This document shows, in pieces, positions 1-11,103 of a DNA stretch of 64,000 nucleotides. The DNA lies in NCBI GenBank assembly GCA_033297205.1, contig MU859167.1:1-64000 (forward strand). Reading direction: 5' to 3'. Every line of letters begins with the position of its first letter. The first letter of the stretch is position 1. This DNA comes from Pseudoneurospora amorphoporcata (taxonomy: Eukaryota > Ascomycota > Sordariomycetes > Sordariales > Sordariaceae). The position numbers and the translations under genes were made by a program. Under the pieces are notes generated by a model. It saw only the letters and a list, made by a program, of their open reading frames with translations. It searched no databases and was not told where the DNA came from.

Positions 1-98
1 GTTATCTTTCCTCTAAATGACAATTTCAAAAACAAATTGATAAACGGGAAACTGGTTTTTTTCCTTTTTTACGTTTTGTAAGTTTTTTTTTTTTTAAA

Positions 99-145
<47 letters not shown>

Positions 146-1681
146 ATCAGCGCAATATTAAGACATATTATTGACATACACATAGGTGTCGGATTTTATC
201 CTTGATGGCCGGAGGGGAACAAGTGCCGTATCTCGATGTACCTACCCTACTTGTACATTGCTTGACGGCAAAGCTGTACGTGGATAGAGGTGCAGACAGA
301 GAAACTGAACGATAACGAATCAAAGAGCAGGTGTTCGATGAATGGGGAAAGAGAATGCAGATTTCCAGTAGGGGCACTTACATAGAAATATTCAACTATG
401 CCCGTCAGATATCCTTGCTTTGCAGATATGTCCTGTGAGGCTGGAGTTTAAGTAGGTTGCTGTTTGTCGATGCACTGCAGAATCAGGAAGGCCCCCCGAT
501 GAATGTGGGACACTTTTGTTTTCTTCAGTCAAAATGTTCCTCCTGTTTGTGACATTCGAAACTATTTTCAGTGACCCGTTTTTCTGTTTGGTCGGCTTTT
601 GTTTTGTCTTTCATTCGCCGTTTTTTATTCTTTTCTTCTTCTTTTTTTTCCCTGTTGTCCCCGAGTGTCAGAGACAGGAGTGACTGCTTCCATCGTACCT
701 AGATATCCATTAGATGTATCCTTTTGCGCCTAAATGTCCCGGATATCTTCTCAAATGTGCTTGTACCTAGGGACCGATTACAAAAAATCATGCTGATGGC
801 ACGGTGGACATGAACAGTCCGAAGACGCCACCGTTATGTAGAGGTAGCCTCCCAGGCGCACTTTCTGCCTGTATGTTGAAATATCCGGGCAGACACTCCA
901 CGCCGACCTTCCTACCTTACTTCTTCCCTTTATGTTCCATGTTTTTCCATGGTATCTGGACATGGCGAATGCGTGCCAGCATTGAAAACTCTCCTGTGCA
1001 GAATTTTTTTTTTTTTTCCTGATCTGCCCCTATAAAGACCATCTGATGATCTGTTCTGCATCACATGTCCTGTTGAGACGTTTTGGGTTACCTCAATGGC
1101 ACCATCTGGCGGCATGAAGAGCTGTACTCGACATGTCTGACCCGGTGTATGTGGGCCGTATGAGACGCAAAACCGCCTCCTCCATCGACGAGAACTTGGA
1201 AATGCAATGCAATGAGCACCTCAACCGGATTCCCTCTATGGTCAAGGCTTGAGGTTGGTGAACCCTAATGCGCCTGCCTGCCTTCGCCACATTTTCCTCT
1301 CCGTATTGTATTTTTTTTCCCTTCAAATTCTGGCCTCATTCTTCCTTTCTGGTCGTTACTTCTATCCACAACCCCAACCATCGTCCATCAACTTGTTCCT
1401 TCCATCAGAAGAGAAACTTTGGCAACCAGCCAGCCGGAATCCAACCCGCACCAGACGGCAAGCGTATCATTCCCGTGATACGAGTCAGAAGAAAGCAGTA
1501 ACGGCAGCCGATTTCCGTTCAACCTCGTGAGTGCCGTATGTACCTCCAGTGCAAAAAACCATTTTCCCCATCAACTATCTGACATGGGAATCTGACCCAT
1601 GGTTCGTCCGGGTGATAGAAAGCACAACCCGTCTACTACCACTATAATCAGACGAGTGGCGTATCTTGCTCCCCGCCCACG
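1..1681. other. Intergenic, no gene recognised
   Basis: No convincing coding region on either strand. A run of 13 T (83-95) faces a run of 38 A (106-143) across a 10-nt AT spacer, forming a potential long A/T hairpin. The stretch from about 1260 to 1560 is pyrimidine-rich and may be the leader of the gene starting at 1682. Confidence 0.5.
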
Positions 1682-2152
1682 ATGTCCAACGACACAGACT
1701 TCCGCACATTTCTGCAAGCCGCGCTCTGGGCATTTGGGCCAGGCGAAGACAGTTTCTCCACCTGGTCTGAGTGGGAAATCGTACAAATGGAGCCTACAAC
1801 CCTGATCCGGGCCTTCAGGGCCCCCGGTAATCTCCCCACATCTTTCGAGAACTTGGTCGGGGAGTGTGGGCATCTGACCCGACCGAGCGAGCTCCAGTTC
1901 TACATTCAACATGCCACTGAAATGGGGTCTAGGCAGAGGAGGACCCATCCAGTCCCGCTAGAGAGGTGGAACTTTGGGGGTTTTCGCACACGTTTGCAGA
2001 ATCCCGCGAGGGCCCCTATGATCGCGGTTGAATGGGAGCCTTCGGATGCTACTATTGAGCGGCTCCTGGAGGAGTTCGAATGGGAGTACGGCGAGGACGA
2101 CTTCTCGTACGATCACGACTGGGACGACGACTCGGAATGTAGTTCGTACTGA
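1682..2152 (+). CDS. Orphan acidic protein, 156 aa
   Basis: Single open exon starting with ATG (CACGATGTCC context) and ending in TGA-type termination after a Ser-Ser-Tyr tail. I do not recognise a family. The protein is Trp-rich in its first half and has a strongly acidic C-terminal third (residues about 130-155, dominated by Asp and Glu). There is no signal peptide or membrane segment. It lies alone, convergent with the reductase gene on the other strand and about 250 bp from it. Coding-like composition and length argue that it is real, but an orphan ORF of this size could also be spurious. No function is proposed. Confidence 0.5.
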   Translation: MSNDTDFRTFLQAALWAFGPGEDSFSTWSEWEIVQMEPTTLIRAFRAPGNLPTSFENLVGECGHLTRPSELQFYIQHATEMGSRQRRTHPVPLERWNFGGFRTRLQNPARAPMIAVEWEPSDATIERLLEEFEWEYGEDDFSYDHDWDDDSECSSY

Positions 2153-2401
2153 ACGCATAAGAGGGCGAGGATCCAGGACAGACGTCTGCTGGGTATTTGA
2201 TTCGAGTCAATATCATGTAGCTACCTTGACCACCACACACGCACACTATTATCTGAGGTAGGCTTCTAAGCCCAAACGCGGTTGGCACTTCTCTTGATGC
2301 ACGATGGAAATAGAACACTTGGCCATTAGTTAGATGCCCCCCGTCTCTACCTATTATGTCCTAGTTTTACAAACCGTACACGCCGCCATCTAGCTCGCAA
2401 T

Positions 2402-3614
2402 CTAAAGCTTCGATTGGCGCTCCTCATCGGGGTTCTTGACCTCAACCAACAACTTACCTGCATTTCCCAACATTGTCAGTCAGTGAATCGTCGTTTATAA
2501 AACCAGAGCCCAAGGAGGGCTGAAGTGACACTTACCAATGTTGCCACCCTTGTAAAGCTTGACCATGCCTTCATCCGCCACTCTGACGCCTCCCTTGAGG
2601 ATAGTCTCCTTTCTCTTCAGCTTACCTTCAGCCAACCACTGGGCGAGCTGGCCGAGAGCGGTCGGGTATTCGTCTGCGTAGTCGAAGACGATGAAGCCTT
2701 CCATTCTGATTCTCATGGTGATGACGTTTGCGATATTCTGTAGTTCGTTGTCAGTGAAGCATTCCAAGGCACTTGATTTTGTAGACATTGCTCACCTTGG
2801 GCCCTTGCTTGTGCTCCGCGTTGTACTGGCTGATGCCACCGCACATGACGAACCGAGCGCCCCTGTTGGCGCGAGCAAGCGCCATATCGAGCTGCTCGCC
2901 GCCGACGTTATCAAAATAAACATCAACAAACTCGGGTGTCGCCTCCTTGAACTTTTTCCTAAACTCGGGATCCCTATAATTAAGCGCCACGTCCACCCCT
3001 CCCTCCTCCACCAGCCACCTGCACTTCTCATCGCTCCCCGCGGTACCAATCACCCTCTTGGCGCCCTGGATCCTCGCAATCTGCACCGCCACGCTGCCCG
3101 TCGCTCCAGCGGCCGCTGACACAAGCACGGTATTGCCCTTCTTGACATTCCCAATCTTCATCATGCCAAAATACGCCGTCAGTCCCGTCATGCCCAAGAC
3201 GCCCAGCAAATCCGTCGTCTTTCCACCAGGCGGCAAAAACGCCGGCTTTTCGACGTGTTTGTCGGACAGGATGCCAATCTCCCGGATCCCGTTCATGGCG
3301 GTGACCACGTCCCCCGCTGCGGCCTTGGGAGACCGAGAAGCCAAAACGCGGCAGATGCAGAAGGCGCGCATCACTTCGTCGATTTGCACGGGAGGCACGT
3401 AGGAGCGAACATCGTCGAGCCAGCCGCGCATGGCGGGGTCCAGCGAGATGTAGAGCGTCTCGAGCAGGAGGTCGCCTTCGTTCAGGTCCGAGGGGACGGG
3501 GGCCGGGACGGCGCTGACGCGGAAGGTGTGCCCCGGGATGATGGGGCCGGAGGGGCGGTGGGCGAGCTCCAGTTGGAGGGAGTGGGATTTGTAGCCGTGG
3601 GTGTGGTGGAACAT
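2402..3614 (-). CDS. NADP-dependent medium-chain oxidoreductase (LTB4 12-hydroxydehydrogenase/CurA-like)
   Basis: Three exons on the minus strand: 2796-3614, 2536-2737 and 2402-2457, joined by GT-AG introns of 58 and 78 nt, giving 358 aa in one frame. The N-terminus carries YISLDPAMRGWL (about 55-66), the hallmark of the prostaglandin reductase/leukotriene B4 dehydrogenase branch of the zinc-less MDR family. The nucleotide-binding loop AAAGATGSVAVQ lies at about 167-178, followed by FDNVGGEQLD. The structural and catalytic zinc ligands of true alcohol dehydrogenases are absent. Family members reduce alpha,beta-unsaturated ketones or aldehydes with NADPH in the cytosol. The exact substrate cannot be told. 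The C-terminus (GGNIGKLLVEV) is recovered only after splicing. The start is the ATG giving an N-terminus in register with the family. Confidence 0.9.
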
Positions 3615-4244
3615 TTTGGCTGGTTTTTTTTTTTCCCTTGGTGTTGAAGTGTGGTGTGAGAGTTGAGGTGAGTGAGGTTGGGATAAAGTTGTATCTCGGG
3701 TGGTTGGTAAACGGTGTGTCTGTGATTGTTGATTGGCGTATTTTAGTGAGATGGTCAGCTTGGGTGGTTAACTAGTTCCCTTTTGTTTCACAGAGGGCCT
3801 GCTCGCTTAACTTGCCAAATAGGGGGGAATTCCAAAACAGGCTTCCTCTTTTGCGGGCATGTAAGATCAAGTGCGGAATTGCAGAAATAATGTCCCCGGG
3901 TTTGTAATCGGAATTCGGCCGAGGTTGTGAGGAGCGACAAGGAAGACATCATCAGCTTCATTCAGTTTGTTCTATTCTAGTGGCCCACTACTACTTACGG
4001 GCATGGCCCCACTTATTTTACCGAACCCCCTACGGGGAAGCTCCAACTGCCGGGGCAGAGCCTGGACCGAGGCCCCCGGCAACAATTTCCTTTTCCAGAC
4101 AGAAAACTCCCGGCGAATTGACCACCGCACAACGACATGCGAGCCTGTCTCTACACTAGCGGTAGGCAAAGAGCTATTCTATGTATTGGGTAAACAAAGG
4201 CACATACCTTAGGTATGTAGGTGTCTGAACATAAGGTATGTCCC
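3615..4244. other. Intergenic, promoter side of reductase
   Basis: Contains the 5' region of the minus-strand reductase. No other gene seen. Confidence 0.4.
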
Positions 4245-4628
4245 ATGTTTTCACTCCATATTCAAGAGTCTTCAATCACCAAGCCCTTTCCCGGCATGCT
4301 TCCCAACCACGCCTATACCCTTGCATCACAGGAAAAGCATCCCAATTCCAATACTCCCATTGGCAGCCCAGAAGCAGCCACAATTCCTCGACATCTTTGC
4401 CTGAGGAGTGTCCTTTACAGCCCACACTTGCTGAAGGATTTGCCGCTCCGTTTGGGCCTCAATATTCGCCTGTATGCCACCAAACCCGTCTACCTCGATA
4501 AGGGCACGAAGGGCAATGGACGTGGAGGAGGAGGCGAAGGAGGCAACAACTTCGGGCTGGGGTTCGTTACCTCTACCAGCAAGTGCAGACCTGATGAGAA
4601 GCGATCCATATTGAAGCTGGAGAGGTAA
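4245..4628 (+). CDS. Doubtful small ORF, 127 aa
   Basis: Open frame from an ATG at 4245 to a TAA at 4628. No recognised domain. It has a basic, Leu-rich middle followed by a Lys/Gly-rich stretch with a GRGGGGEGG run (about residues 96-105). It lies in a gene-poor region. The frame could extend 24 nt upstream but without an ATG. I would treat it as unproven; it could be noise in a pyrimidine-rich intergenic stretch. Confidence 0.2.
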   Translation: MFSLHIQESSITKPFPGMLPNHAYTLASQEKHPNSNTPIGSPEAATIPRHLCLRSVLYSPHLLKDLPLRLGLNIRLYATKPVYLDKGTKGNGRGGGGEGGNNFGLGFVTSTSKCRPDEKRSILKLER

Positions 4629-5897
4629 AGGCGAGCAACGTGTTATTTGGCGAGTTACAAGACTTCCGAACAGCGGGCGATGTCCAAGAAAATATAGCGA
4701 GGAGGTTAACTCACAATGTAGGGTATTCTCGTCGCTGTTGTTACTTGTTCGTCTAGGCTCGATCGTTGGTCTATGCCCTACTGCCCAAGTCGTGATCAGA
4801 ATGGATGCTGAAGATGTCGCGAGAGCTTGCTCAAGTTAGAGGTAGTATATAGCGGTCTTGATGCTCAAAACAGTCTTCTTTTTTGAGGATTGCTCAAGTT
4901 ATTGCTGACGGGATTTACTGCCTGTCGTAGTCTCCTCAAAGTATGGAACCTACCTACTTATTGACAAAATCCTTGTCTTGCTGAGGTTCAGTTGCATACC
5001 TACAAATCTTCCACTTCTGTCACCTGGTAACAGGTAGGTATTTTGAGAACCCCGTCTACTAGCTACGGACCATAGAGGTAGGGTATCTAACAAGCGAGAC
5101 GAGACACTGGATGGAAGAAAAGTGAAAACAAAAACTGAACTTCCGTCTGGAAAACTGAAACGTGCCTTGGATGAGATCTGTCCAGAGGAGTTGTCTGTCC
5201 AGAGGAGGGATACGCGCAGCGACAGAGACTCACATGTCACATCAAGTACACCTACCTGATTTCTGCCAGAACAAGTTTTTCTTCATGGCAGACAGGAAAG
5301 CAGTGCGCCTGGGCCAAATAATGTCATTGACGCAATGAGAACACTTGTCCAAGGAAGCCTTCGGCGACTAAAAATTGTGCAGGTGGTGAAGAAGAGGGTG
5401 CGGTGAGATGTCATGTCCCTTCTTTGTTTATTAGGACCGACACGCCGGACAGCCGTTGTGCAGGTCATTACCTATCCGTATGTAGTCCTCTTGCAGCCCA
5501 CAGCTTGCATCCAGATGTCGGCCAGGCTTGATAACACCGAGTCGGTCTTCGGCTTTTTTTTTTGTTGTTCTTTCTTTTTTTGTCATGTGGCTACGTATAC
5601 TTACTTCAGGTTGTCACGATATACACGGGTAACTCGCGGATGCAGTTCTCTTCATGATTCAGTCTTCGATTTCATACGTTATGTAACGTCTGTACATAAA
5701 CTCCAACGTTTATGCATGCTACTCTCCTCCAAGGAAGTCAACAAGTCATCAAGGCCGTACCAGGCTTTCCATGTTGCGAGCTCTTCCGCTTTCTTCTCGC
5801 CCAACAACACCGTATCCGCCACCACGTACAGCTCCCTTTCTTGCTTCCCAAGAATTCCCTTGACTCAAGTTTCTCAATCCAACTACCTCAATCCGCA
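4629..5897. other. Intergenic, nothing recognised
   Basis: Low-complexity T-rich tracts (5552-5582) and CTACC/GGTAG strings. No gene or repeat unit that I can support. Confidence 0.4.
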
Positions 5898-6101
5898 ATG
5901 CCTCCTCGTCGTCGTCGCAACCGTGCCGAATCTGAATCTGAATCCCACTACGACTTCGCCTCCCTAGGAGACGAAGAGCCTCCATGTCAGGAGGAGTGGC
6001 TCAAGGAGAGACGACGCACTGGCGGATTCAAAGTTCTGAGATCTGATGAACGTAACTACACCGAGTGGTGCGGACCGAACGGTACGTCAACTTCGAGCTA
6101 G
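5898..6101 (+). CDS. Small basic/acidic ORF or first exon, 67 aa
   Basis: ATG at 5898 with good context after a pyrimidine-rich leader. The product starts with a MPPRRRR basic run, then an acidic Ser/Glu repeat (ESESES) and an EEWLKERRRTGGFKVL segment. It may be a complete 67-aa protein, but a perfect GTACGT donor at 6082 suggests it could be exon 1 of a spliced gene. Possible acceptors downstream (for example before 6242) would run into the 3' end of the minus-strand gene ending at 6256, so the two transcripts would converge or overlap. No family recognised. Confidence 0.35.
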   Translation: MPPRRRRNRAESESESHYDFASLGDEEPPCQEEWLKERRRTGGFKVLRSDERNYTEWCGPNGTSTSS

Positions 6102-6255
6102 CGAGCAGCCTCCCGCCAGATGGCCACTGTTGCACCCAGAGCCCTGTTGAATCATCAACTACCCAGACATAGTTCCATTCATGTTGATGCTTGTTACTCG
6201 AGGTTGCCAAGTCTTCAAGCCCCTCCGCTACTTCCACCTAGAACATCTGTACTCT

Positions 6256-6951
6256 CTACCTCTTCTCCTTGCTCTTCAAGAACCAATCCAAGGAAGATAA
6301 CAGTCCTGGACTGTGCTCTGTTCGCGCAGGCTCTTCTGTTGCCTTGCGCTTGCGCTGGGTTGTAGTACCAACCGCAATAGAAGTTGGCGCAGAAGATAGA
6401 GCAGAGGGTTTACTGTTCGTATTACTGCTCTCTGTCATCATGACATCACGCTTCTTGTTCATGATGGCCAGGATCTCGTCCTGAGCGGTCAGGCGCTGGT
6501 CTTGTGCAAGATGGCCGCTCGTGCCGTTCCCGGGTGAAACAGTGGGCTTTGTTGAAGTCTCAGTACCAGCCACGGTGGAAGCCGAAGTAGATGTGGTGGT
6601 CTCTGTCTCGGCACTCTTCATGGTTCTGTTACCCGCCTCGGTGGAAGTCGAACCGGAAGCAGCTGCCTCCATGATCTCCTTCTCACCGTTGAGCCTCTCC
6701 TTTAGTGTCGCCGACCTCTCCAAAAAGTCCGCCGAAATAGAGATGCAGCGCGGAAAGGCGAACATGCCATGAACGACATCGCTGTTGGTTGCGAAGTCTG
6801 TCAAAGCCTGTGCGATTTTTACCGGGCTTGGGTCGAGACATTTGAAGGTGGGGTCACGAGAGCCTGGCGGCCCTTGTAGAGGACAATGAGCGCCATCAGG
6901 ATAGTTTCGTACGAAGCGGCTCAAACAGGAAGCGGACCGAATGGTTTCGAG
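6256..6951 (-). CDS. Ser/Thr-rich hypothetical protein, partial model
   Basis: Open on the minus strand from about 6951 to a stop at 6256. The frame enters through a CTTCCTAG acceptor-like site (6952-6954), and the first in-frame ATG is only at 6765 (169 aa). An unseen upstream exon is therefore likely. Two parts are visible: a globular N-terminal segment with VRNYPDGAHCPLQGPP and a disordered Ser/Thr/Glu-rich segment, then a basic TTQRKRKATEE stretch that could be a nuclear localisation signal, ending SLDWFLKSKEKR. I do not recognise a family. Confidence is moderate that it is coding, low for the 5' end. Confidence 0.45.
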   Translation of the reverse strand, partial: LETIRSASCLSRFVRNYPDGAHCPLQGPPGSRDPTFKCLDPSPVKIAQALTDFATNSDVVHGMFAFPRCISISADFLERSATLKERLNGEKEIMEAAASGSTSTEAGNRTMKSAETETTTSTSASTVAGTETSTKPTVSPGNGTSGHLAQDQRLTAQDEILAIMNKKRDVMMTESSNTNSKPSALSSAPTSIAVGTTTQRKRKATEEPARTEHSPGLLSSLDWFLKSKEKR

Positions 6952-7614
6952 CTAGGAAGGGGTAAGTAGGTGTTGATGAACATGAACAGGCGCGCATATA
7001 TATGGTGGTTGTGGACATTCAGGGGATGGAGACGGCGGAGGCGACAGGTGGTGCGTTGCAGGATACTTATAATGAAGAAGCCAGCCATATGTACAGTGCG
7101 AGAAGGGCTCCTCTCAATATTTGTGGTGTCACCTCTTGATCAAGATACGTATGATTTCTGTGACTACTGCCTGTATTGGTCGCAATCCTCCCGCTTGCGA
7201 TGCGAGTCATCGCTGACGAAATGAGCGTTGACTGCTGGGGATGGTGGTACCGAAGCTGCGATCTGGATTGTTTTTGTTTGAGATTGGTGACTCTGGTTTG
7301 ACCGCGGTTGCAGGCCAGGGGTGGTTGAGCCATCGGGGAAGTGCAAAGTTCATATTTGTGCGATGGCCAAGGTGGGGAGAGAAGGAGAGAGATGTGCGAG
7401 GATGGAAAATAGGGCTTAGAAAGTTAAGAACCGCAAGGGACGCTTGACGACGACCGGCGCCCACCTGCGCCTTCCATTGCGGTATTCCTTGTCCGTGGGA
7501 ACCATCTTCTTCTCAAATACGGTGAACTATCCGTTCCTTTGGTCGAACAGGAGGGCCTTCCGATGTTTCATCTACGATGACTGAGCTCTGTTTGTCCCTT
7601 CGGACACTGGAGAG
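6952..7614. other. Possible 5' region of the minus-strand gene
   Basis: Should contain the first exon or leader of the gene ending at 6256. Several short minus-strand frames exist (7067-7346) but none joins convincingly through consensus splice sites. Confidence 0.3.
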
Positions 7615-7674
7615 GTGTCACAGGGCTAAATGCTGTGACATAGAGTGTCACAGGGCTAAATGCTGTGACATAGT
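7615..7674. repeat. Two tandem 30-bp hairpin units
   Basis: Two near-identical 30-bp units in tandem (7615-7644 and 7645-7674). Each contains a perfect 8-bp inverted repeat, TGTCACAG and CTGTGACA, around a 9-nt centre GGCTAAATG. The direct repetition of an already palindromic unit is seen directly. It could be a doubled protein-binding operator, a duplicated transposon footprint or an RNA hairpin pair. Confidence 0.8.
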
Positions 7675-8422
7675 GGTTCTGAATCCGAGTGGTTCTACCT
7701 ACCTCTATATAGTAATGCATTCCGATGTTCGTTGGCAAGCGAACATCGTCCTTCCTTTTAGGTTTTGCTCGGTGGTCATATGCATTGCTGCCCCGTCACA
7801 AGAGGAGTCATGTGGCTCGTGATAGTCTTGGTCATGATCCGGGCTCGGGGTCTGCCAAGGAGTCAAGCCGTTATGGTAAGTGAGCTGAAGTGTCTGGCCA
7901 GTCGAGAGGAGGATGGTTGGCCTAAGGAGATACTGGCAAACTTCTCGGGATCTTGCACTTTTAAACGTTCAGACAGGGGCACTCTCTCTAAACAGGAGGC
8001 AAGGCTGTGGTATCCTCGTCTATCGCAGGCTCGTTCGTTGATGGAGTGGTAAGTAACAAGACCGCCTCTCGTGGTGCCGCGGGAGGCACTCATCACCGAA
8101 CATGTCCCGGACGGCGAAAAGCTTTCCTGCCGAAGAGCAAGCACCATTTCGGCGGCCCGCGGTGCGACATGCTGTTGGGCTTTCGGAAACTGGAGAGGAT
8201 CTGGGTAAACGTGTACCACAAAGGGGCCAAGTACAATGTGTGGGACCAACATGGTCGTTTGGTGAAAATCCGACAAGAGCTGTGTCGGGCGGTCCTACAA
8301 GACCTAAAGCACGTCGCGGCCCGTGAAGTTGAGATATGCGCCCTTTTCCTCGAGCTCGGCACGAGAGAAGGTGCGAGTGTCCCTTGCGATTCCGCCTGAA
8401 GTGCAGGTTCCTGCGCCCATGA
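7675..8422. other. Gene-poor stretch with exon-like fragments
   Basis: Several overlapping frames on both strands, none complete. A consensus donor GTAAGT at 8049 follows an open segment with a plausible acceptor before about 7998, so fragments of a decayed or unrecognised spliced gene may lie here. No function can be assigned. Confidence 0.25.
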
Positions 8423-9091
8423 AAGGCCAAGCTGCCGGTAGCGTTGTTTTGTGCAGTGAGCAAGTCCGACTCGAACTTGGACAGCTTAAGAGAGTTGGTC
8501 CTTCTTGTCGCTGTCGCTGAAGCATTTGGGGTGGATGCTCACGTCCTCATAGTGAGTTCTTGTTGCGTTGGAAAGAACGATAAGAATGAGCAAGAACTCG
8601 AGAAGGACCAAGAAACAACAGTATTGCCGCCCAAGCACGAGACTATAAATGGAACGTTGGACACTGAAGACGACAACTTCAAGGTTTTATCTGTTGGAGA
8701 CCCTCGAGTCCAAATCAAACAAAATGCATCTCAAATCGCCCTTATCCTCGCCACCGCCTCCAGGGTTTAGGTTTCGATACTTTCCTCGGACTTGCCAAGA
8801 GACTGGTTCATCCGGAGTTTGAAGTCCCACCTTCAAGTGGCCAAGAGGAACAACAACGACTACCGGCCCTATGCATTCCGCTGCCTGTGGAAGTTTGCAG
8901 CGGCCAGAGACGACCTGAATATGCTGCCGACCATCACGAAGATCGTTACACCCTATTTGGACATGGTCGAAGACGAAGACGCCATAGATATCGACGACAA
9001 GACAAAAACCAACGTGTATCGACACCAACTCTTACCCATGCTCGAAGCCACACGCGAGGAAGATGACGGTTTCAAGGTCGAGACGTGTTGA
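8423..9091 (+). pseudogene. Interrupted coding frame with in-frame TAG
   Basis: One plus-strand frame runs 115 codons (8423-8767), meets TAG at 8768-8770, and continues for 106 more codons to a TGA at 9089-9091. Both halves look like protein: the first contains SVGDPRVQIKQNASQIALI and the second DYRPYAFRCLWKFAAARDD and an acidic tail. No start ATG is visible, so an upstream exon is missing or lost. The layout vaguely recalls fungal BTB-domain proteins, but the match is too weak to name. It could be a decayed gene, or the TAG could lie in an intron I cannot define. Confidence 0.35.
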
Positions 9092-10933
9092 GCATCATGG
9101 TTCACCTCGAAACAAACAAGGTCGTCAACACCACGGCTTTACTCCTCAGCGACTTGCCCACAAGACAAACCAAGGAAAGATATAGCAACATCAACTTTTC
9201 TGGAAACGCAAAGCTCGAACGACAAAACATGATGGGTTGTAAAAGGCAGACCTTGTAGGGCTTGAACCACTTGGCCCTGGCTTGAGAGTCTGGCCGAGAT
9301 AGTACGCTACCTCCAAGTGCGTGCCAAATGCCAGCTCGACACATGGCACCCAGCATCATTTTTGTACAGTAGGTATATAGGAATATGCAGGAACACCAAA
9401 GATCGACAGTCACATGCTCGAATACGTTATGTCCCCGACTTCGGGGGCCTTGAAGGTCTGGATGATTCGGTTTTGGTCTTTGTTAGTTATGTAATCCCTC
9501 CATTGCTCACATCTGGCCGTCCGTTCGGTTCTTTGTTTAAGCCGCCCCCCGCCGCCGCTGCCGAAACGGCGCGAGCAAAAACGAACGGACGAACGCATTG
9601 TCCACGGCTCGCGAGTCCTGTCTCAGATGTCTTTGTCAAAGCTGCAAAGCACGGACAACATGGCATGATCGAAGCTATGAACAAAGCTTAACTTGCCAAG
9701 TGTCGTGGATGTCTCTGGGCTTCTAGACCTTTTTGGATCTCGGCGTGGCGATGGGTCCGGTTCGGTCCGGTTTGGTTTTGTTGTTGTGTTTCGTGGACCA
9801 ATCCCATGACGGAAAAGTCGGTGATGGTTTGAATTCGAGGATGTGAGTCGGTCAAGCCCTTTGCGCCCAACTAACAGTACACCCGAAGCCCCGGCTTCTC
9901 GCGGTGAAGCTAGCGCGATGCATCTTGGGGATTCCCACCAGTGTCAATGTGATATCCACAATGAACTACGCAATAATTAGGTATATAAGAATTGGATGCG
10001 AATCGCAGGCGCGCCCCTTGCGTTGGCTTTGTGTTTCGAGCGTGCAGGACGAGACTACAGTTCAGCAATTGCCGACATTCGAGCGAGATTGCGAGAACTG
10101 AACAACCAAAACCGGCAACAAGGAGGACAAGAAAGACGACGACGAACTGCCCACTTTGACAAACAGCGAGCTCACGAGCGAAGGCGGCGTCGGCGTATGA
10201 CGTTTGGGGAAGTCAAAAGAGAAGGGAGGCTAATCGAGGCAAGGGAACGTTGATTTGAGCGAATCAAAGAGCGGGTGGTGGGAAAGTGTTACTCGATATT
10301 TACTCGATTTTGCTCGGTTCTTACTCGATCAAAACTCAAAAAAAAAAAAAAAACCGCTCTTATCCGCCAGAAGGGGTTCTCCGCTCACTCTAGATTTCAA
10401 ACAAGTCCCGTCCGCAGTTCCGCCGCCTACCTAACCTTGGATGCCTGCCTCCCAAATCCGGAAAATTCGTTGAGAGAGGTTTGTTTTCTTGTGCTGAGAG
10501 AGACCTAGCTCTTTGAATGCCGTAGTGTACATTGGCAGAGGCTCTGCTGTTATCGTCACGTTAATTTCCATTCCTTCCTTATCTACACTCAGCCATGCTC
10601 ACTGCAACTGTCCATCTGCCATGGTAGCGGCCGATTACCAGCCAGTGGCACTCCTGTCAGAGAATTGTCGCGAACCCCTGCAAAGCCACTTCTGCTTTCA
10701 GTCCTTGTCATAGTGGGAGGGGCGTGTCTGGAGCGCTATCTGGTGGGGCATGCTTGCATCACTAACAAAACCAGCAACCGCAAAGGGAAAACTGCGAGGT
10801 GCGCACACCAATCGGCGGCCGCGGATAAGGGGAAATCTAGATGCAAACTGCAAGAGCCACCTGCAGACTGCAAAAAATTACATCCTTTCTTCTTGTTGTC
10901 GATTCAGTTGTCTCTCTGCCTGCCTGCCCTGCT
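9092..10933. other. Intergenic, nothing supported
   Basis: Holds a short basic ORF (9996-10253, ATG, Arg-rich C-terminus) that I regard as chance. It also contains A-rich and TACTCGAT-repeating sequence near 10297-10340 and no recognisable gene. Confidence 0.35.
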
Positions 10934-11103
10934 AGGTGGTGTGACATTCTAGTTGTGCAGGCTGTGGGGCTATGGCTCGCTTGGCGGTTTGGTGTGCCAG
11001 GGCAGCTCAGCACTCCTGAAAGTAGGGTATAAGGTGGTGGGTTGGTAACTGGTGACAAGCGCACTGTTAGCGCTACCTGCACAACTAGAATGTCACAGCG
11101 CCT
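10934..11103. repeat. Small inverted-repeat structure, MITE-like
   Basis: A 28-bp terminal inverted repeat: 10934-10961 and the reverse complement at 11076-11103 match at 26 of 28 positions, including a perfect 21-bp core (10941-10961 and 11076-11096) that reads GTGACATTCTAGTTGTGCAG from its outer end. The arms enclose 114 bp of non-coding DNA. Both flanks carry CTGCCTGCC repeats, so a target-site duplication cannot be told from local repetition. The size and layout fit a miniature TIR element, but only one copy is in the window. Confidence 0.6.
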
